Shown piece by piece: positions 47,145 to 55,705 of a stretch of DNA of 64,000 nucleotides (positions are counted from its first letter, which is position 1; each line of letters begins with the position of its first letter). Position numbers and translations under genes: made by a program. This stretch comes from Sebaldella sp. (GTDB taxonomy: Bacteria; Fusobacteriota; Fusobacteriia; Fusobacteriales; Leptotrichiaceae): contig JAGOZX010000001.1 of assembly GCA_018058425.1 (NCBI GenBank), positions 32,270-96,269 of the forward strand, written 5' to 3'. The notes below the pieces were generated by a model that was given only the letters and a program-made list of their open reading frames with translations, was not told the origin of the DNA and ran no database searches.

Positions 47145-47509
47145 TACTTTTCCTCCACTCTATTTATGAATTGCTCTACATCAGTTTTTAGCCCAGATAA
47201 TTCAAACTTTAACAATACTGGAACATTATAGCTTTCTGATATTTTATCTGCTGCAAGTGAATACAGCTTTCCCCAATTCATATTTCCACTTGATGATACA
47301 CTTAATAATTTATCATGATATTTTTCTAAAAACTTTTGTGTATTTAATGGTATTTCACCAAAATTTGTAGTATAAGTTACCAAATGACCTTTATTTTCAG
47401 CGATAACTTCATCATTAATTTTGATAAATACCCAACTTTTTAATGGTCTCAATTTATTAATAAATCTTTCCACATTTCCTGTTTTACTGTCATAATATAT
47501 GTATCTCAT
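47144..47509 (-). CDS. nrdI: Flavodoxin-like NrdI
   Basis: This 121-aa protein starts MRYIYYDSKTGNVERFINKL, with the FMN phosphate loop SKTGNVE, and has SVSSSGNMNWGKLYSLAA, the NrdI-specific flavin loop. NrdI supplies oxidant to load the Mn2-tyrosyl radical of NrdF. It follows nrdH by 115 nt and is coupled to nrdE. Confidence 0.93.
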   Translation of the reverse strand: MRYIYYDSKTGNVERFINKLRPLKSWVFIKINDEVIAENKGHLVTYTTNFGEIPLNTQKFLEKYHDKLLSVSSSGNMNWGKLYSLAADKISESYNVPVLLKFELSGLKTDVEQFINRVEEK

Positions 47510-47624
47510 TTTTGTAACCTCACTCTCTTTACGTTTTATCTAGATAATAAAAGGTGACTAAAAGTCAAAATTTATAAATAAAATAAATTTTAATAATTAA
47601 CACTCTTTGTCACCATAACTAAAT

Positions 47625-47864
47625 TTATAAAGAATTCATTATTTCCTGCAATTCTTCTGGTTTAAACCCTACTGTTCTTTTTATTTCTTGTTCTTGATCA
47701 ACCAATATAACAGTGGGTACTGATCTAACCTTATATTTCATCGCCAATTCTGGACTATTAAATGGATTTACTTTTTCATATTGAACTCCACTCTTATCCA
47801 GTATATCAGATACCATCGCACATGGATTACAATCATTTTTTTCAAATTTAAGTATTTTTTTCAT
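47625..47864 (-). CDS. nrdH: NrdH-like glutaredoxin/thioredoxin
   Basis: This 79-aa redox protein has the active site DCNPCAM (Cys12, Cys15) and the cis-Pro loop VRSVPTVILVD. It ends VGFKPEELQEIMNSL. It would reduce the C-terminal Cys pair of NrdE. I prefer ATG 47864 behind GGAAAGGG; two upstream in-frame starts (47873, 47888) fall in or before that site. It is the first gene of the nrd operon, right behind the NrdR boxes. Confidence 0.88.
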   Translation of the reverse strand: MKKILKFEKNDCNPCAMVSDILDKSGVQYEKVNPFNSPELAMKYKVRSVPTVILVDQEQEIKRTVGFKPEELQEIMNSL

Positions 47865-47884
47865 ATTATACATCCCTTTCCTAA

Positions 47885-47932
47885 ACACTATATGTAGTGT
47901 CCGCTTTTAAAGTTTTACTCTACATGTAGTAT
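47885..47932. promoter_or_regulatory. Tandem NrdR boxes upstream of nrdH
   Basis: ACACTATATGTAGTGT (47885-47900) is a near-perfect NrdR box. A second, weaker copy ACTCTACATGTAGTAT lies at 47917-47932. Their centres are 32 bp apart, about three helical turns, the arrangement NrdR needs to bind as an oligomer and repress when dATP is high. Confidence 0.8.
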
Positions 47933-48421
47933 ACAAACATTTTTATAAAAATTCAATCGATTTTTTCAATATTTGTATATACTAAAATAAGTATGTAATT
48001 TTATCCTTTATTTTACTGTGATTTGTGTAATTATATATTTTTTATATTTGATTCTTTACATTTATCTATTATCTGTTAATAATACTCTAAAAAGTCCATT
48101 TTTTATTGGTTTTTTGAGACATTCCAAAAATATACAGCAGTTTATTTTTTTATTTTTTTCAGTTAGGATAAGCATTTAAAATTCCCTTTTATTTTTATCT
48201 ATTTTCTCTCTTTTTATTTTTAAATACTTGAATTTTTTAGCATTCAAAAAGAACTTCCTCATTTCAATTACAGCTTTGCATAAATACAAGCCTTAAAAAC
48301 GCTCTATTCTTTCTAATTTTCATTTTTTAGTACACTTTGCTAGTCTTTACTGTAGTACAACCAAAAAACTCCTAAAACACCGTATTTTCAGTTTTTCATT
48401 AGAAGATAAATTACTAAAAAT
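47933..48421. other. Spacer between nrdH and the SAP-like gene
   Basis: No confident gene was seen. The minus strand has several 19-37-codon frames in a row (for example ATG AGG AAG TTC at about 48263) without ribosome sites, and their composition hints at a decayed coding stretch. No terminal repeats were found. Confidence 0.3.
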
Positions 48422-48446
48422 AAAAATACCTTTTACAGGTATTTTT
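48422..48446 (-). terminator. Terminator overlapping the stop of the 311-aa gene
   Basis: AAAAATACC and GGTATTTTT form a 9-bp stem with a 7-nt loop; the right arm includes the first base pair of the stop codon. Confidence 0.7.
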
Positions 48447-49380
48447 ACATATCAATCATAACTAAACATTTACATCCTATTTCTTCATAAATTTCTTCTG
48501 TCTTTTGTTCTTTATGAATTGGACATTCGGAATTATCAATTTTATATTTCATCTCAAGCATTTTCAAATTTTCTATCTCAAAAACACTGCTAACTTTAAA
48601 ACTAATAAATTGTTCAAAGTCGTCAAAGACTTTTTCATCTACTTTTTTTGTTTTACCATGAGTCAGCTTCATTCTTTCTATCTGCGGTCCTTCTAAATTT
48701 TCTTTTATAAAATATTCCTTATATATACCTCTATTTTTATAATCTAGATTTGAACATTTATAATATAATATAAAGCTTTTTATAAACTCTTCACTATTAT
48801 CAATATATTTTGAAAATTTAATTTTTTCCAATTCTTCAAATGCCTTTAGAAAAAGCTCTTCTGAATCTTCTGAGTTCCACTCTTCTTTATTAAATAAATC
48901 AGGAATTCCAAATACTTTAACATTTTTATTTAATTCATAAGCCTCTTTTATTTCATTATTTTTAACAAATTCAATGATTTTTTTAGATTTCTCTTCTTGA
49001 CTTTTTTTCGCTTCAGAAAGATAATCATCAATAAGTACCTGCCCTTTTTCCGTGATTATATAAGCATTAAAATCTAATTCTTCAGCAAAACTACCATTTT
49101 CATACTTGTTAATAATCATTTCAATAATTTCATTTTTTTTATTTGATATTTGAATTTTTAACTTTGCTGCTATTTCTGCTAGCTCTGTGACCTTTAAGAA
49201 GTTTAATTTCTCTTTTGAATCAGCCTCTTTTAATAAGCCTTGCTCTAAAAAACCATCAAATAACTCTCTACCATCTTTTAGCTCTTCTATAAATTCATTT
49301 AAGAAAATTCTTTCTATATCCTTTTCTTTTCTATTCTTTATATAATCCAAAAAAACTATTTCTATTTCTTTACCATTCAT
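48445..49380 (-). CDS. Hypothetical protein with SAP-like helical segment
   Basis: This 311-aa protein is not assignable to a known enzyme. Residues about 58-100 (LNFLKVTELAEIAAKLKIQI, then NKKNEIIEMIINKYENGSF) have the helix-extended-helix pattern of a SAP nucleic-acid-binding motif, used by several bacterial DNA-linked proteins. A coiled, acidic middle follows. The C-terminal CPIHKEQKTEEIYEEIGCKC contains a possible metal-binding Cys/His set. I chose ATG 49380 because AGGAGG precedes it by 8 nt; a GTG at 49404 does not have one. It is monocistronic with its own terminator. Confidence 0.65.
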   Translation of the reverse strand: MNGKEIEIVFLDYIKNRKEKDIERIFLNEFIEELKDGRELFDGFLEQGLLKEADSKEKLNFLKVTELAEIAAKLKIQISNKKNEIIEMIINKYENGSFAEELDFNAYIITEKGQVLIDDYLSEAKKSQEEKSKKIIEFVKNNEIKEAYELNKNVKVFGIPDLFNKEEWNSEDSEELFLKAFEELEKIKFSKYIDNSEEFIKSFILYYKCSNLDYKNRGIYKEYFIKENLEGPQIERMKLTHGKTKKVDEKVFDDFEQFISFKVSSVFEIENLKMLEMKYKIDNSECPIHKEQKTEEIYEEIGCKCLVMIDM

Positions 49381-49560
49381 TATATACCTCCTGTATATTT
49401 TCACTAATATTCTACTACATATATTTTATTCATTTTGACTTCCTTTATAAGCCAAAACTACAAATTTCAATCTATTTGGTCTATAAATATTGTACTATTA
49501 TAAAATTTTATTTTAAATAACTCCATTAAAGTATACTAGACTTTCTATAAAGTAGCAATA

Positions 49561-49582
49561 AAAAAAACACCCCGAAAGGTGT
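49561..49582 (-). terminator. Terminator of ybaB
   Basis: An ACACC/GGTGT stem with a TTTCGG loop is followed by a U7 run on the minus strand, 24 nt past the stop. Confidence 0.8.
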
Positions 49583-49605
49583 ATATATTCAAATTAATTA
49601 ATTTC

Positions 49606-49962
49606 TTAAAATAATCCTGGTATGTTAACTCCACCAGTAACTAATTCCATTTCCTTTTCAGCCAATTCTTCAGCTTTGTCCATTACTTCATTTACAGCGC
49701 TTAAAATCATATCCGCTACTATTGTAGGATCTTCTTCATTAACTGCATCTTTTAATATATCTATTGATAAGTTCAATTCTGTTATTTGTTTTTGACCGTT
49801 AGCTTTTATAGTAACAGCTCCGCCACCAACTGATGTTTCTACGATCTTATCTTTTAACTCTTCTTGTATTTTTAACATTTCTTGTTGCATTTGTTGAGCT
49901 TGCTTGATGATATCTTGTTGTCCGCCTTGTGCAGCACCTGGTTTTTTTATCTTTCTAACCAT
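49606..49962 (-). CDS. ybaB: YbaB/EbfC-family nucleoid-associated protein
   Basis: This 118-aa DNA-binding protein has an N-terminal Gln-rich helix (QQMQQEMLKIQEELKDK, about 23-39) and the conserved VETSVGGGAVTIKANGQKQI (41-60), then PTIVADMILSAVNEVMDKAE. It usually sits between dnaX and recR; neither is here. It lies just downstream of the tRNA cluster, on the same strand. Confidence 0.93.
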   Translation of the reverse strand: MVRKIKKPGAAQGGQQDIIKQAQQMQQEMLKIQEELKDKIVETSVGGGAVTIKANGQKQITELNLSIDILKDAVNEEDPTIVADMILSAVNEVMDKAEELAEKEMELVTGGVNIPGLF

Positions 49963-50026
49963 TATATATAAGCCTCCTTAGGAATATACTTCTTATAATT
50001 TTCAAAATTATCTGTTTAAAAAAAAA

Positions 50027-50111
50027 TGGTGGTGAGAGAAGGATTCGAACCTTCGAAGGCTGAGCCGTCAGATTTACAGTCTGATCCCTTTGGCCGCTCG
50101 GGAACCTCACC
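50027..50111 (-). tRNA. tRNA-Tyr (GTA)
   Basis: This is an 85-nt gene with a long variable arm, anticodon GTA in context CTGTAAA, acceptor GGTGAGG paired with the 3' TCTCACC, and CCA encoded. It is the last of five tRNAs read from the promoter at 50552-50580. Confidence 0.97.
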
Positions 50112-50124
50112 GGAATTTTTTAAA

Positions 50125-50200
50125 TGGTGCCGCTTGTCGGATTCGAACCAACCACCTGCTGATTACAAGTCAGCTGCTCTACCAAATGAGCTAAAGCGGC
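50125..50200 (-). tRNA. tRNA-Thr (TGT)
   Basis: A 76-nt cloverleaf with anticodon TGT in CTTGTAA, acceptor GCCGCTT/AAGCGGC, T-loop GGTTCGAATC and CCA encoded. Confidence 0.97.
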
Positions 50201-50223
50201 ATAAATGCCTAATATTTTTTCTA

Positions 50224-50300
50224 TGGCGGGAGCGACGGGACTCGAACCCGCGACCTCTGGCGTGACAGGCCAGCGCTCTAACCAGCTGAGCTACGCCCCC
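50224..50300 (-). tRNA. tRNA-Asp (GTC)
   Basis: A 77-nt gene with anticodon GTC in CTGTCAC, acceptor beginning GGGGGCG, T-loop GGTTCGAGTC and CCA encoded. Confidence 0.97.
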
Positions 50301-50341
50301 ATAGATAGATATAAGTTTTGTCTTAAAATAAAATTTTTAAA

Positions 50342-50417
50342 TGGTGGTCGCTACTGGGCTCGAACCAGTGACCCCCTGCTTGTAAGGCAGGTGCTCTCCC
50401 AACTGAGCTAAGCGACC
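50342..50417 (-). tRNA. tRNA-Val (TAC)
   Basis: A 76-nt gene with anticodon TAC in CTTACAA, acceptor GGTCGCT/AGCGACC and CCA encoded. Confidence 0.97.
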
Positions 50418-50424
50418 GTACATT

Positions 50425-50499
50425 TGGTACGCCCTAGGGGAATTGAACCCCTGTTACCAGGATGAAAACCTGAGGTCCTAACCACTAGACGAAGGGCGC
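50425..50499 (-). tRNA. tRNA-Glu (TTC)
   Basis: A 75-nt gene with anticodon TTC in GTTTTCA and CCA encoded. The acceptor GCGCCCT pairs with AGGGCGT, leaving a G1-U72 wobble at the terminal pair where a G-C pair is usual. It is the first tRNA of the cluster transcript. Confidence 0.96.
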
Positions 50500-50551
50500 A
50501 TAGTTGAGATACTTGCATTTAAGCTTTTTCGTTTCTCTCAAGACGAATAAA

Positions 50552-50580
50552 ATAATATCATAAAAAAAAACTTTCGTCAA
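50552..50580 (-). promoter_or_regulatory. Promoter of the tRNA cluster
   Basis: The minus strand has TTGACG (50575-50580), a 17-bp spacer and TATTAT (50552-50557), with an extended -10 TG. Confidence 0.75.
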
Positions 50581-50905
50581 CACTATTTTTTACTTTTTTT
50601 TTACTTTTTTTTCAAAAGCCAAACAAACCCTTTAAAATCAGGGGTATTTTTTTAAAGATTTTTATTAGTATTAATGTTTACAGCCCTGCTTTTAATTTTT
50701 TTTTATAGCTATAATTCCTATTTTTTTGAAAATCTCTCATAAAAAAATGCGAAATAAAATATAAAACATATGTATACATTCAAAATATAATATTATTAAT
50801 TTTTCAGATAAAATGATATAATATCTGTATAATTAAATTATTATATTTACTAAGGCAATAAGGTAACTTTACAATAATACAAATATTAATAAGGAGAGTG
50901 AAATC
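50581..50905. other. AT-rich spacer between the tRNA promoter and the 84-aa gene
   Basis: No gene or clear RNA element was found. It contains A/T homopolymer runs and the presumed promoter of the 84-aa gene (TATAAT-like boxes around 50817-50845). Confidence 0.35.
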
Positions 50906-51160
50906 ATGAATGAAAATAACAACAAAGAACTTGCACCTGTACTAACCGTTGGGGATTGGATCATAACATTAATAATCTCTATGATTCCTATTGTTAACTT
51001 TATATTTTTTATTATCTGGGGATTTTTCACACCAACAGTAAATCCAAATAAGAAAAACTTTGCTAAGGTAGCATTTGTTTTTTTACTTATATCTTATATC
51101 TGTGCTTTTATTTTTAGCTCGATAATTGGTATTCTTTTCACTGCTGCAGTAAATCAATAA
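50906..51160 (+). CDS. Small two-helix membrane protein
   Basis: This 84-aa protein starts behind AAGGAGAGTG. A short polar N-terminus (15 residues) is followed by a first helix (about 18-40, WIITLIISMIPIVNFIFFII) and a second helix (about 55-80). The basic loop PNKKN between them should face the cytoplasm. It has no recognised family. It is followed closely by the OmpA-like lipoprotein gene, but with its own gap of 96 nt. Confidence 0.7.
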   Translation: MNENNNKELAPVLTVGDWIITLIISMIPIVNFIFFIIWGFFTPTVNPNKKNFAKVAFVFLLISYICAFIFSSIIGILFTAAVNQ

Positions 51161-51256
51161 AAATAGTATTCGCTTATATTTCTAAGTAAATTCTATGTAT
51201 ATTCAAATGCATTTTCTGTTATAATTACTACAAAGACTTTTTGGGAGGTAACAAAT

Positions 51257-51904
51257 ATGAGAAATAAATTAATCGCAATTTCAATATTAAGTTTAGTTGT
51301 AGTTTCATGCACAACTACAAATCCAGAAACTGGAAAAACACAGGCTAGTAAAACAACTATAGGAACAGGAGTTGGAGCTGCTGCTGGAGCAATTATTGGA
51401 CAAGTAATCGGGAAAGATACAAAAGGTACTGTTATTGGAACTGCTGCTGGAGCTGCGGTTGGTGCCGTTGTTGGAAATATTTTTGATAAACAAGAAGCTA
51501 AATTAAGAGATGAACTAAAAGGTACTGGAGTAGATGTTACTAGAACAGCTGAAGGAGAAATAAAATTAACTGCTCCTGAAAATATTACATTTGCTACTAA
51601 CAGTAGTACACTATCATCTAAGTTTACTAATACATTGAACTCTATAGCTTCTGTATTAAAAGAATACAAAGATTCAACTATTGTTGTTTCTGGTCACACA
51701 GATAGTACAGGTACAGATGCAATAAATAATCCTTTATCAGTAAATAGAGCTAACAGTGTTGCTAACTATCTAAAACAAGATGGTATAGAAAGCAGCAGAA
51801 TCACTGCAACTGGTTATGGAAGTAAACAACCTGTAGCTTCTAATTCTACAGCTGACGGAAGAGCACAAAATAGAAGAGTTGAAATTAAAATAACAGCAAA
51901 ATAA
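51257..51904 (+). CDS. OmpA-family lipoprotein (YiaD-like)
   Basis: This 215-aa outer-membrane protein has a lipoprotein signal ending LVVVSC (Cys18 is the lipidated residue). A glycine-zipper region of two GTGVGAAAGAIIG-type hydrophobic repeats (about 36-74) follows. A C-terminal OmpA domain (about 105-212) has VSGHTDSTGTDAINNPLS and GYGSKQPVASNSTADGRAQN, which carry the peptidoglycan (meso-DAP-type) binding residues. It should bind the cell wall from the outer membrane. It has a GGGAGG ribosome site. Confidence 0.94.
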   Translation: MRNKLIAISILSLVVVSCTTTNPETGKTQASKTTIGTGVGAAAGAIIGQVIGKDTKGTVIGTAAGAAVGAVVGNIFDKQEAKLRDELKGTGVDVTRTAEGEIKLTAPENITFATNSSTLSSKFTNTLNSIASVLKEYKDSTIVVSGHTDSTGTDAINNPLSVNRANSVANYLKQDGIESSRITATGYGSKQPVASNSTADGRAQNRRVEIKITAK

Positions 51905-51907
51905 ATG

Positions 51908-51932
51908 AAAGAGGCCTTTTGAGCCTCTTTTT
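51908..51932 (+). terminator. Terminator of the OmpA-like gene
   Basis: AAAGAGGC/GCCTCTTT with a 7-nt loop and a T-run, directly behind the stop. Confidence 0.88.
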
Positions 51933-52037
51933 TCTTGGATTTTTTTTGATAATTATTCTTAACTATGCTTTGTAAATGATCTATAAACTTTTAGTTTATT
52001 CTTTTTCCATAAAAAAATATCTACTTTACAACAGCAA

Positions 52038-52445
52038 TTACACCAAAATTTTCTCTATAATTACAAATTCTCTTTCATCTTTTATATATTTTTCTTTAGT
52101 TTCTGAAAATCCAAATTTCTTATAAAAATCTATTTTTTCCACTCTTGAATTACACCATACTCTCTTTATCTTTCTCTCTTTAGCATATTCTAAAACTTTT
52201 TCTAAAAGTTTAGTTCCATAACCATGTCCTTGTTTTTCCACTAAAGTAGCAAATTTTCTAAATTGTAATTCATAGCCATTTATAAATAAAGATATTACAG
52301 AAACTAATTCATTTTCTAAATATAATCCTAAATGAATCCCTTCTTCATCTTCTGGCAGCTTAATATATTCCAAATCTCTTTCAGGATACATAACTACTCT
52401 TCTTATATGCCAAATATCTTTATAAAAAACTTCTTTAATTATCAT
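52038..52445 (-). CDS. GNAT-family N-acetyltransferase
   Basis: This 135-aa acetyltransferase has its acetyl-CoA motif in VEKQGHGYGTKLLEKVLEYA (about 74-93) and a C-terminal WCNSRVEKIDFYKKFGFSET. It resembles small YjdJ/ElaA-like GNATs, but no substrate can be predicted. It faces the OmpA gene and shares no transcript with it. Confidence 0.86.
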   Translation of the reverse strand: MIIKEVFYKDIWHIRRVVMYPERDLEYIKLPEDEEGIHLGLYLENELVSVISLFINGYELQFRKFATLVEKQGHGYGTKLLEKVLEYAKERKIKRVWCNSRVEKIDFYKKFGFSETKEKYIKDEREFVIIEKILV

Positions 52446-52532
52446 TTTTACTCCTTGAATTTATTTTATTAAATTGTATCAAAAATACTTTATAATTGTA
52501 CAATATTTTTTTAATTTTTTCCATTATTTTAA

Positions 52533-52561
52533 TTGATAAATTGCCTTATAAATGGTATACT
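52533..52561 (+). promoter_or_regulatory. Promoter of sppA
   Basis: TTGATA (52533-52538), 17 bp, TATACT (52556-52561) with an extended -10 TG. The ATG at 52552 overlaps the -10 box, so it cannot be the gene start. Confidence 0.75.
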
Positions 52562-52581
52562 CTACGCTCAGGAGGTGTATA

Positions 52582-54330
52582 ATGAAATTCTTTGATTTTA
52601 TAAAAGGTTTCTTTATTTTTACTATAAAAGAAATATACTCATTTTTTTTAAAACTAATATTGGTTATTGGAGTATTAGCCATTATAACAATAGTCCTCGT
52701 TTCTTCAGCTAAAAATTTTACTGAACAAAAAGAGGGGATTTCTAAAAATTATTCATATGTTATATTAAATCCATATAATCCCACAGAAGATAAAATAAAT
52801 AATAAGTTATTTTCTAACTCAAAGTATAATATGAATTTTCATGAATTAGTTACTTCGGTGGACTACATAGCAAAAGATCCAAAAATAAAAGGTGTTATTA
52901 TTAACCTTGATCAAGTATCTCTTAATTCTACACAAATTGAAGAATTAATTCCAAAACTTGATAATATAAAGAAAGCTGGAAAAAAAATATATGCATATGG
53001 ATCATATATAGATAATAATAAATATTCACTGGCAATTAATGCAAATGAAATTATTATGATTCCATCTTCATCTGCTGATTTATCTGTTACTGGTTATCAC
53101 TACTCAGATTTATATTATAAAAATCTATTTGATAAAATCGGTGTTGACTTTAAAGTAATACATATAGGAGATTTTAAATCTTATGGTGAAAATTATACTA
53201 AAACTGCAATGTCAGATGAATTAAAAGTAGAACTTACAAGAATTTTAGACAGAAGGCTTGAGTTATTTACTGAACGTATTTCAACAGCTAGAAAAATTGA
53301 TAAAAATAAACTTATGAATGATATATTAAATGGAGACAGCACTTTTCTTACACCTTTTAAAGCAAGAGATCTTGGTTTAATTGATAAATTAGAATATTCT
53401 GGACAAATGTTTCAAAGACTGGGAATTAAAGATGGAGACACTATTGATATTTATGATTATACTTCAAAAATTGATATTCCAGAAAATAAAAATAAAATTG
53501 CAGTTATATATGCAGAAGGCCCTATTCTTTATGATGAACAAACTGGTAATTCAATAGCAATTACACCTGTGAATATTGCTGAAAAAATAAAACAGCTTCG
53601 AAAAATCCCTAACTTAAAAGGAATTGTTCTTAGAATTAATTCTCCAGGCGGCTCAGCACTTAGTGCAGAAGTTATCTATCAAATGTTCCAAGAGTTAAAT
53701 ATCCCAATATATGTTTCAATGGGAAGTACTGCTGCATCTGGAGGTTACTATATAGCTATGGCTGGAGACAAAGTCTATGCTGATGCAAGTACTATGACAG
53801 GATCAATAGGCGTAGTAAGTGTTGTTCCAAAATTTGACAAAGCTGCTAATAATTTAGGAATTAATAGTAGCGGAATTAGTAAAGGAAAGTATACAGATCT
53901 TTATGATCCTTTTGTTAATTTAAGTGATGAAAGTACTAATAAATTAAGAGAAAGTATGCTTGAAACATATAAAGAATTTAAGTCAAGAGTTGAGAAAAAT
54001 AGAGGAATTAATAGTGAAAAGCTGGAAGAATATGCACAAGGAAGAATTTGGCTTGGAGACGAAGCTAAGCAAATTGGTTTAGTTGATCAGATAGGTACAC
54101 TTGATGATACTATTAAAGCCCTTGCAAAAGATTTAAATATTACAAACTATAGTGTCCAAGAAGTTTTTATTAGTGAAGATTATAATAAATTCTTACAAAG
54201 ATTATCAAGCTTAATTACTAATAACATTACTATTATGGATATTCCAAGAGTTCAAAGTGAACTGGAGTTCTTAAAGCAAAACTCTATTAAACCACTTTAC
54301 TACTTACCATATAACTTAAATATGCAATAA
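52582..54330 (+). CDS. sppA: Signal peptide peptidase SppA (long form)
   Basis: This 582-aa membrane-bound serine protease degrades cleaved signal peptides. It has an N-terminal anchor (about 15-45). The lysine of the Ser-Lys dyad lies in GDFKSYGENY (Lys199) and the serine in STAASGGYYIAMAG (Ser386), placed in the two different repeats as in E. coli SppA. I chose ATG 52582: AGGAGG sits 8 nt before it and the ATG at 52552 is inside the promoter. Confidence 0.93.
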   Translation: MKFFDFIKGFFIFTIKEIYSFFLKLILVIGVLAIITIVLVSSAKNFTEQKEGISKNYSYVILNPYNPTEDKINNKLFSNSKYNMNFHELVTSVDYIAKDPKIKGVIINLDQVSLNSTQIEELIPKLDNIKKAGKKIYAYGSYIDNNKYSLAINANEIIMIPSSSADLSVTGYHYSDLYYKNLFDKIGVDFKVIHIGDFKSYGENYTKTAMSDELKVELTRILDRRLELFTERISTARKIDKNKLMNDILNGDSTFLTPFKARDLGLIDKLEYSGQMFQRLGIKDGDTIDIYDYTSKIDIPENKNKIAVIYAEGPILYDEQTGNSIAITPVNIAEKIKQLRKIPNLKGIVLRINSPGGSALSAEVIYQMFQELNIPIYVSMGSTAASGGYYIAMAGDKVYADASTMTGSIGVVSVVPKFDKAANNLGINSSGISKGKYTDLYDPFVNLSDESTNKLRESMLETYKEFKSRVEKNRGINSEKLEEYAQGRIWLGDEAKQIGLVDQIGTLDDTIKALAKDLNITNYSVQEVFISEDYNKFLQRLSSLITNNITIMDIPRVQSELEFLKQNSIKPLYYLPYNLNMQ

Positions 54331-54380
54331 GAACATTAAATTAAAATCAATAATAAAACCTTAGTAAAAAGGGTTATAAA

Positions 54381-54428
54381 AAAATAAGCTTTCTATGACA
54401 AAATTAAAAATCATAGAAAGCTTATTTT
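54381..54428. terminator. Long perfect hairpin terminator after sppA
   Basis: An 18-bp perfect inverted repeat (AAAATAAGCTTTCTATGA with its complement at 54411-54428) lies 50 nt after the stop. T- and A-runs on both sides make it bidirectional. Confidence 0.8.
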
Positions 54429-54533
54429 ATGTAAAGAAGAATGTATATCTTCAATACATAAGTAATCATAAACTTAGTTACCACTTATCCCACTCACGTA
54501 AAGGATTTTCCATTTTCCTCTCAAAAGACACCT

Positions 54534-54725
54534 CTAATATTTATTACCTAAAATATTTTTCTTTATTTGCTTTCGTTGTTTTTTTATAGAATCTTCTATC
54601 TGCTTCATCTTATAATTCCGTAACTTCAATTTTTGTTGCTTTTGTTTCTCTAAGTTTCTTTTTTCTTTATTTTTCGAACGATATTTTCTCATATGGATAA
54701 ATAATAAAACAAAACAAGCGCACAA
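54534..54725 (-). CDS. Small membrane-anchored basic protein after the transglycosylase gene
   Basis: This 63-aa frame starts at TTG 54725 and is in the same frame as the upstream transglycosylase, separated from its UGA (54744-54746) by only six sense codons. It holds one hydrophobic helix (about 2-12 plus upstream residues) followed by a long Lys/Gln-rich tail (KRNLEKQKQQKLKLRNYK). It has no good ribosome site. It may be a separate coupled gene, or a C-terminal extension of the transglycosylase reached by stop-codon readthrough or lost by mutation. Confidence 0.45.
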   Translation of the reverse strand: MCACFVLLFIHMRKYRSKNKEKRNLEKQKQQKLKLRNYKMKQIEDSIKKQRKQIKKNILGNKY

Positions 54726-54743
54726 GAAGTATACAGCACTATT

Positions 54744-55376
54744 TCATATACCTATTTCTTTCCTTAGAAAACGTATTTTATTTTTAAAAAATTTTTCTTG
54801 TTTTTCTTCCTTTACTACCACTACTTCTTCTCTTGGCTCAAAGCGATACTCTACTTTTTTTTCTTTATTATCTCTCGCATTATCATAATAAAGGTCTTTT
54901 ATTTCGCGATAAATATTATCTATTTTAGCGATATAGTTAGTTGTTTCCTTTATTTTTAGCCACTGATTATTTTTTAATTTTGCACAACCAGCATTATAAC
55001 AAACAAGAGTTTTTGTTATATCTTTTGTTTTATCATAATCTCTTTTTAAGTGAATTGTTCCACCTTTTATATTCCCTTGAATACTATTATCAACTCCGAA
55101 CTCTTCAAAATTGAATGGCATCAGCTGCATTAGTCCTTTTGCTCCTGCTGAAGAAACAGTTGAATGTCTAAAGTTACTTTCTGTTTTCATAACTGAAAAT
55201 ACTAGTACAGGATCAAAATCAAATTCATTTGAATAATGCACCACATTTTTATAAATATATTGTGCTTCTTTATCAGATAGTTTAGGATTATGTGACTTTA
55301 TATAATCAATTAACTCTTTTTCCCCCGAAAAAGCTAAACTCCCTATAAAAAGCACGCCTAAAAATAATCTCTTCAT
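54744..55376 (-). CDS. Lytic transglycosylase (Slt domain)
   Basis: This 210-aa secreted protein has a signal peptide (KRLFLGVLFIGSLAFSGEKE, 2-21) and a Slt-type catalytic domain. The domain includes FSVMKTESNFRHSTVSSAGA (Glu about 66 as catalytic acid), GLMQLMPFNFEEFG and LVCYNAGCAKL. It would cut peptidoglycan glycan strands with 1,6-anhydro formation. The tail after residue 165 is charged (EKKVEYRFEPREEVVVVKEE). See the note on the in-frame ORF that follows. Confidence 0.9.
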   Translation of the reverse strand: MKRLFLGVLFIGSLAFSGEKELIDYIKSHNPKLSDKEAQYIYKNVVHYSNEFDFDPVLVFSVMKTESNFRHSTVSSAGAKGLMQLMPFNFEEFGVDNSIQGNIKGGTIHLKRDYDKTKDITKTLVCYNAGCAKLKNNQWLKIKETTNYIAKIDNIYREIKDLYYDNARDNKEKKVEYRFEPREEVVVVKEEKQEKFFKNKIRFLRKEIGI

Positions 55377-55705
55377 ATTTTCTTCTCCTTCATTCCTTCT
55401 CTTTCTAAAAATACCTTTCCTATGCTATAAAAGCTTATTTTATATCACTATTTGTTATTTCATAAAGACTTAAAGAACAAGTTATCTTCATCAATAATTT
55501 TTATTAATTAACCTTATTATACCATCTGATTCCATATTTGTGAAATATCTCAAATGATAACTTCCATTTTCTATAGACTCTTTTTTAGAAGTTAGATGAA
55601 TATATACTCCTCTAAATTATAAGAAAAATAATTTAAAACTATATATAAAAAATAAAGGATCATATTGTTTGGTAGTATTTTTTACAGAATACTTAAATCT
55701 TACAT
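55377..55705. other. Spacer right of the transglycosylase gene
   Basis: This AT-rich region has no ORF or repeat that I can support. The presumed transglycosylase promoter is in the part nearest 55377. Confidence 0.3.

Noticed and set aside
47933..48421. Series of short minus-strand frames between nrdH and the SAP-like gene, considered as a decayed insertion sequence
   Set aside because: No transposase motif, terminal inverted repeats or target duplication can be seen.
50026..50411. Plus-strand frames of 79 and 68 aa across the tRNA cluster
   Set aside because: They are the complement of five tRNA genes, a well-known source of spurious proteins.
51193..51669. Minus-strand 158-aa frame opposite the OmpA-like lipoprotein
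   Set aside because: Shadow of the glycine- and alanine-rich coding strand; low complexity and no ribosome site.
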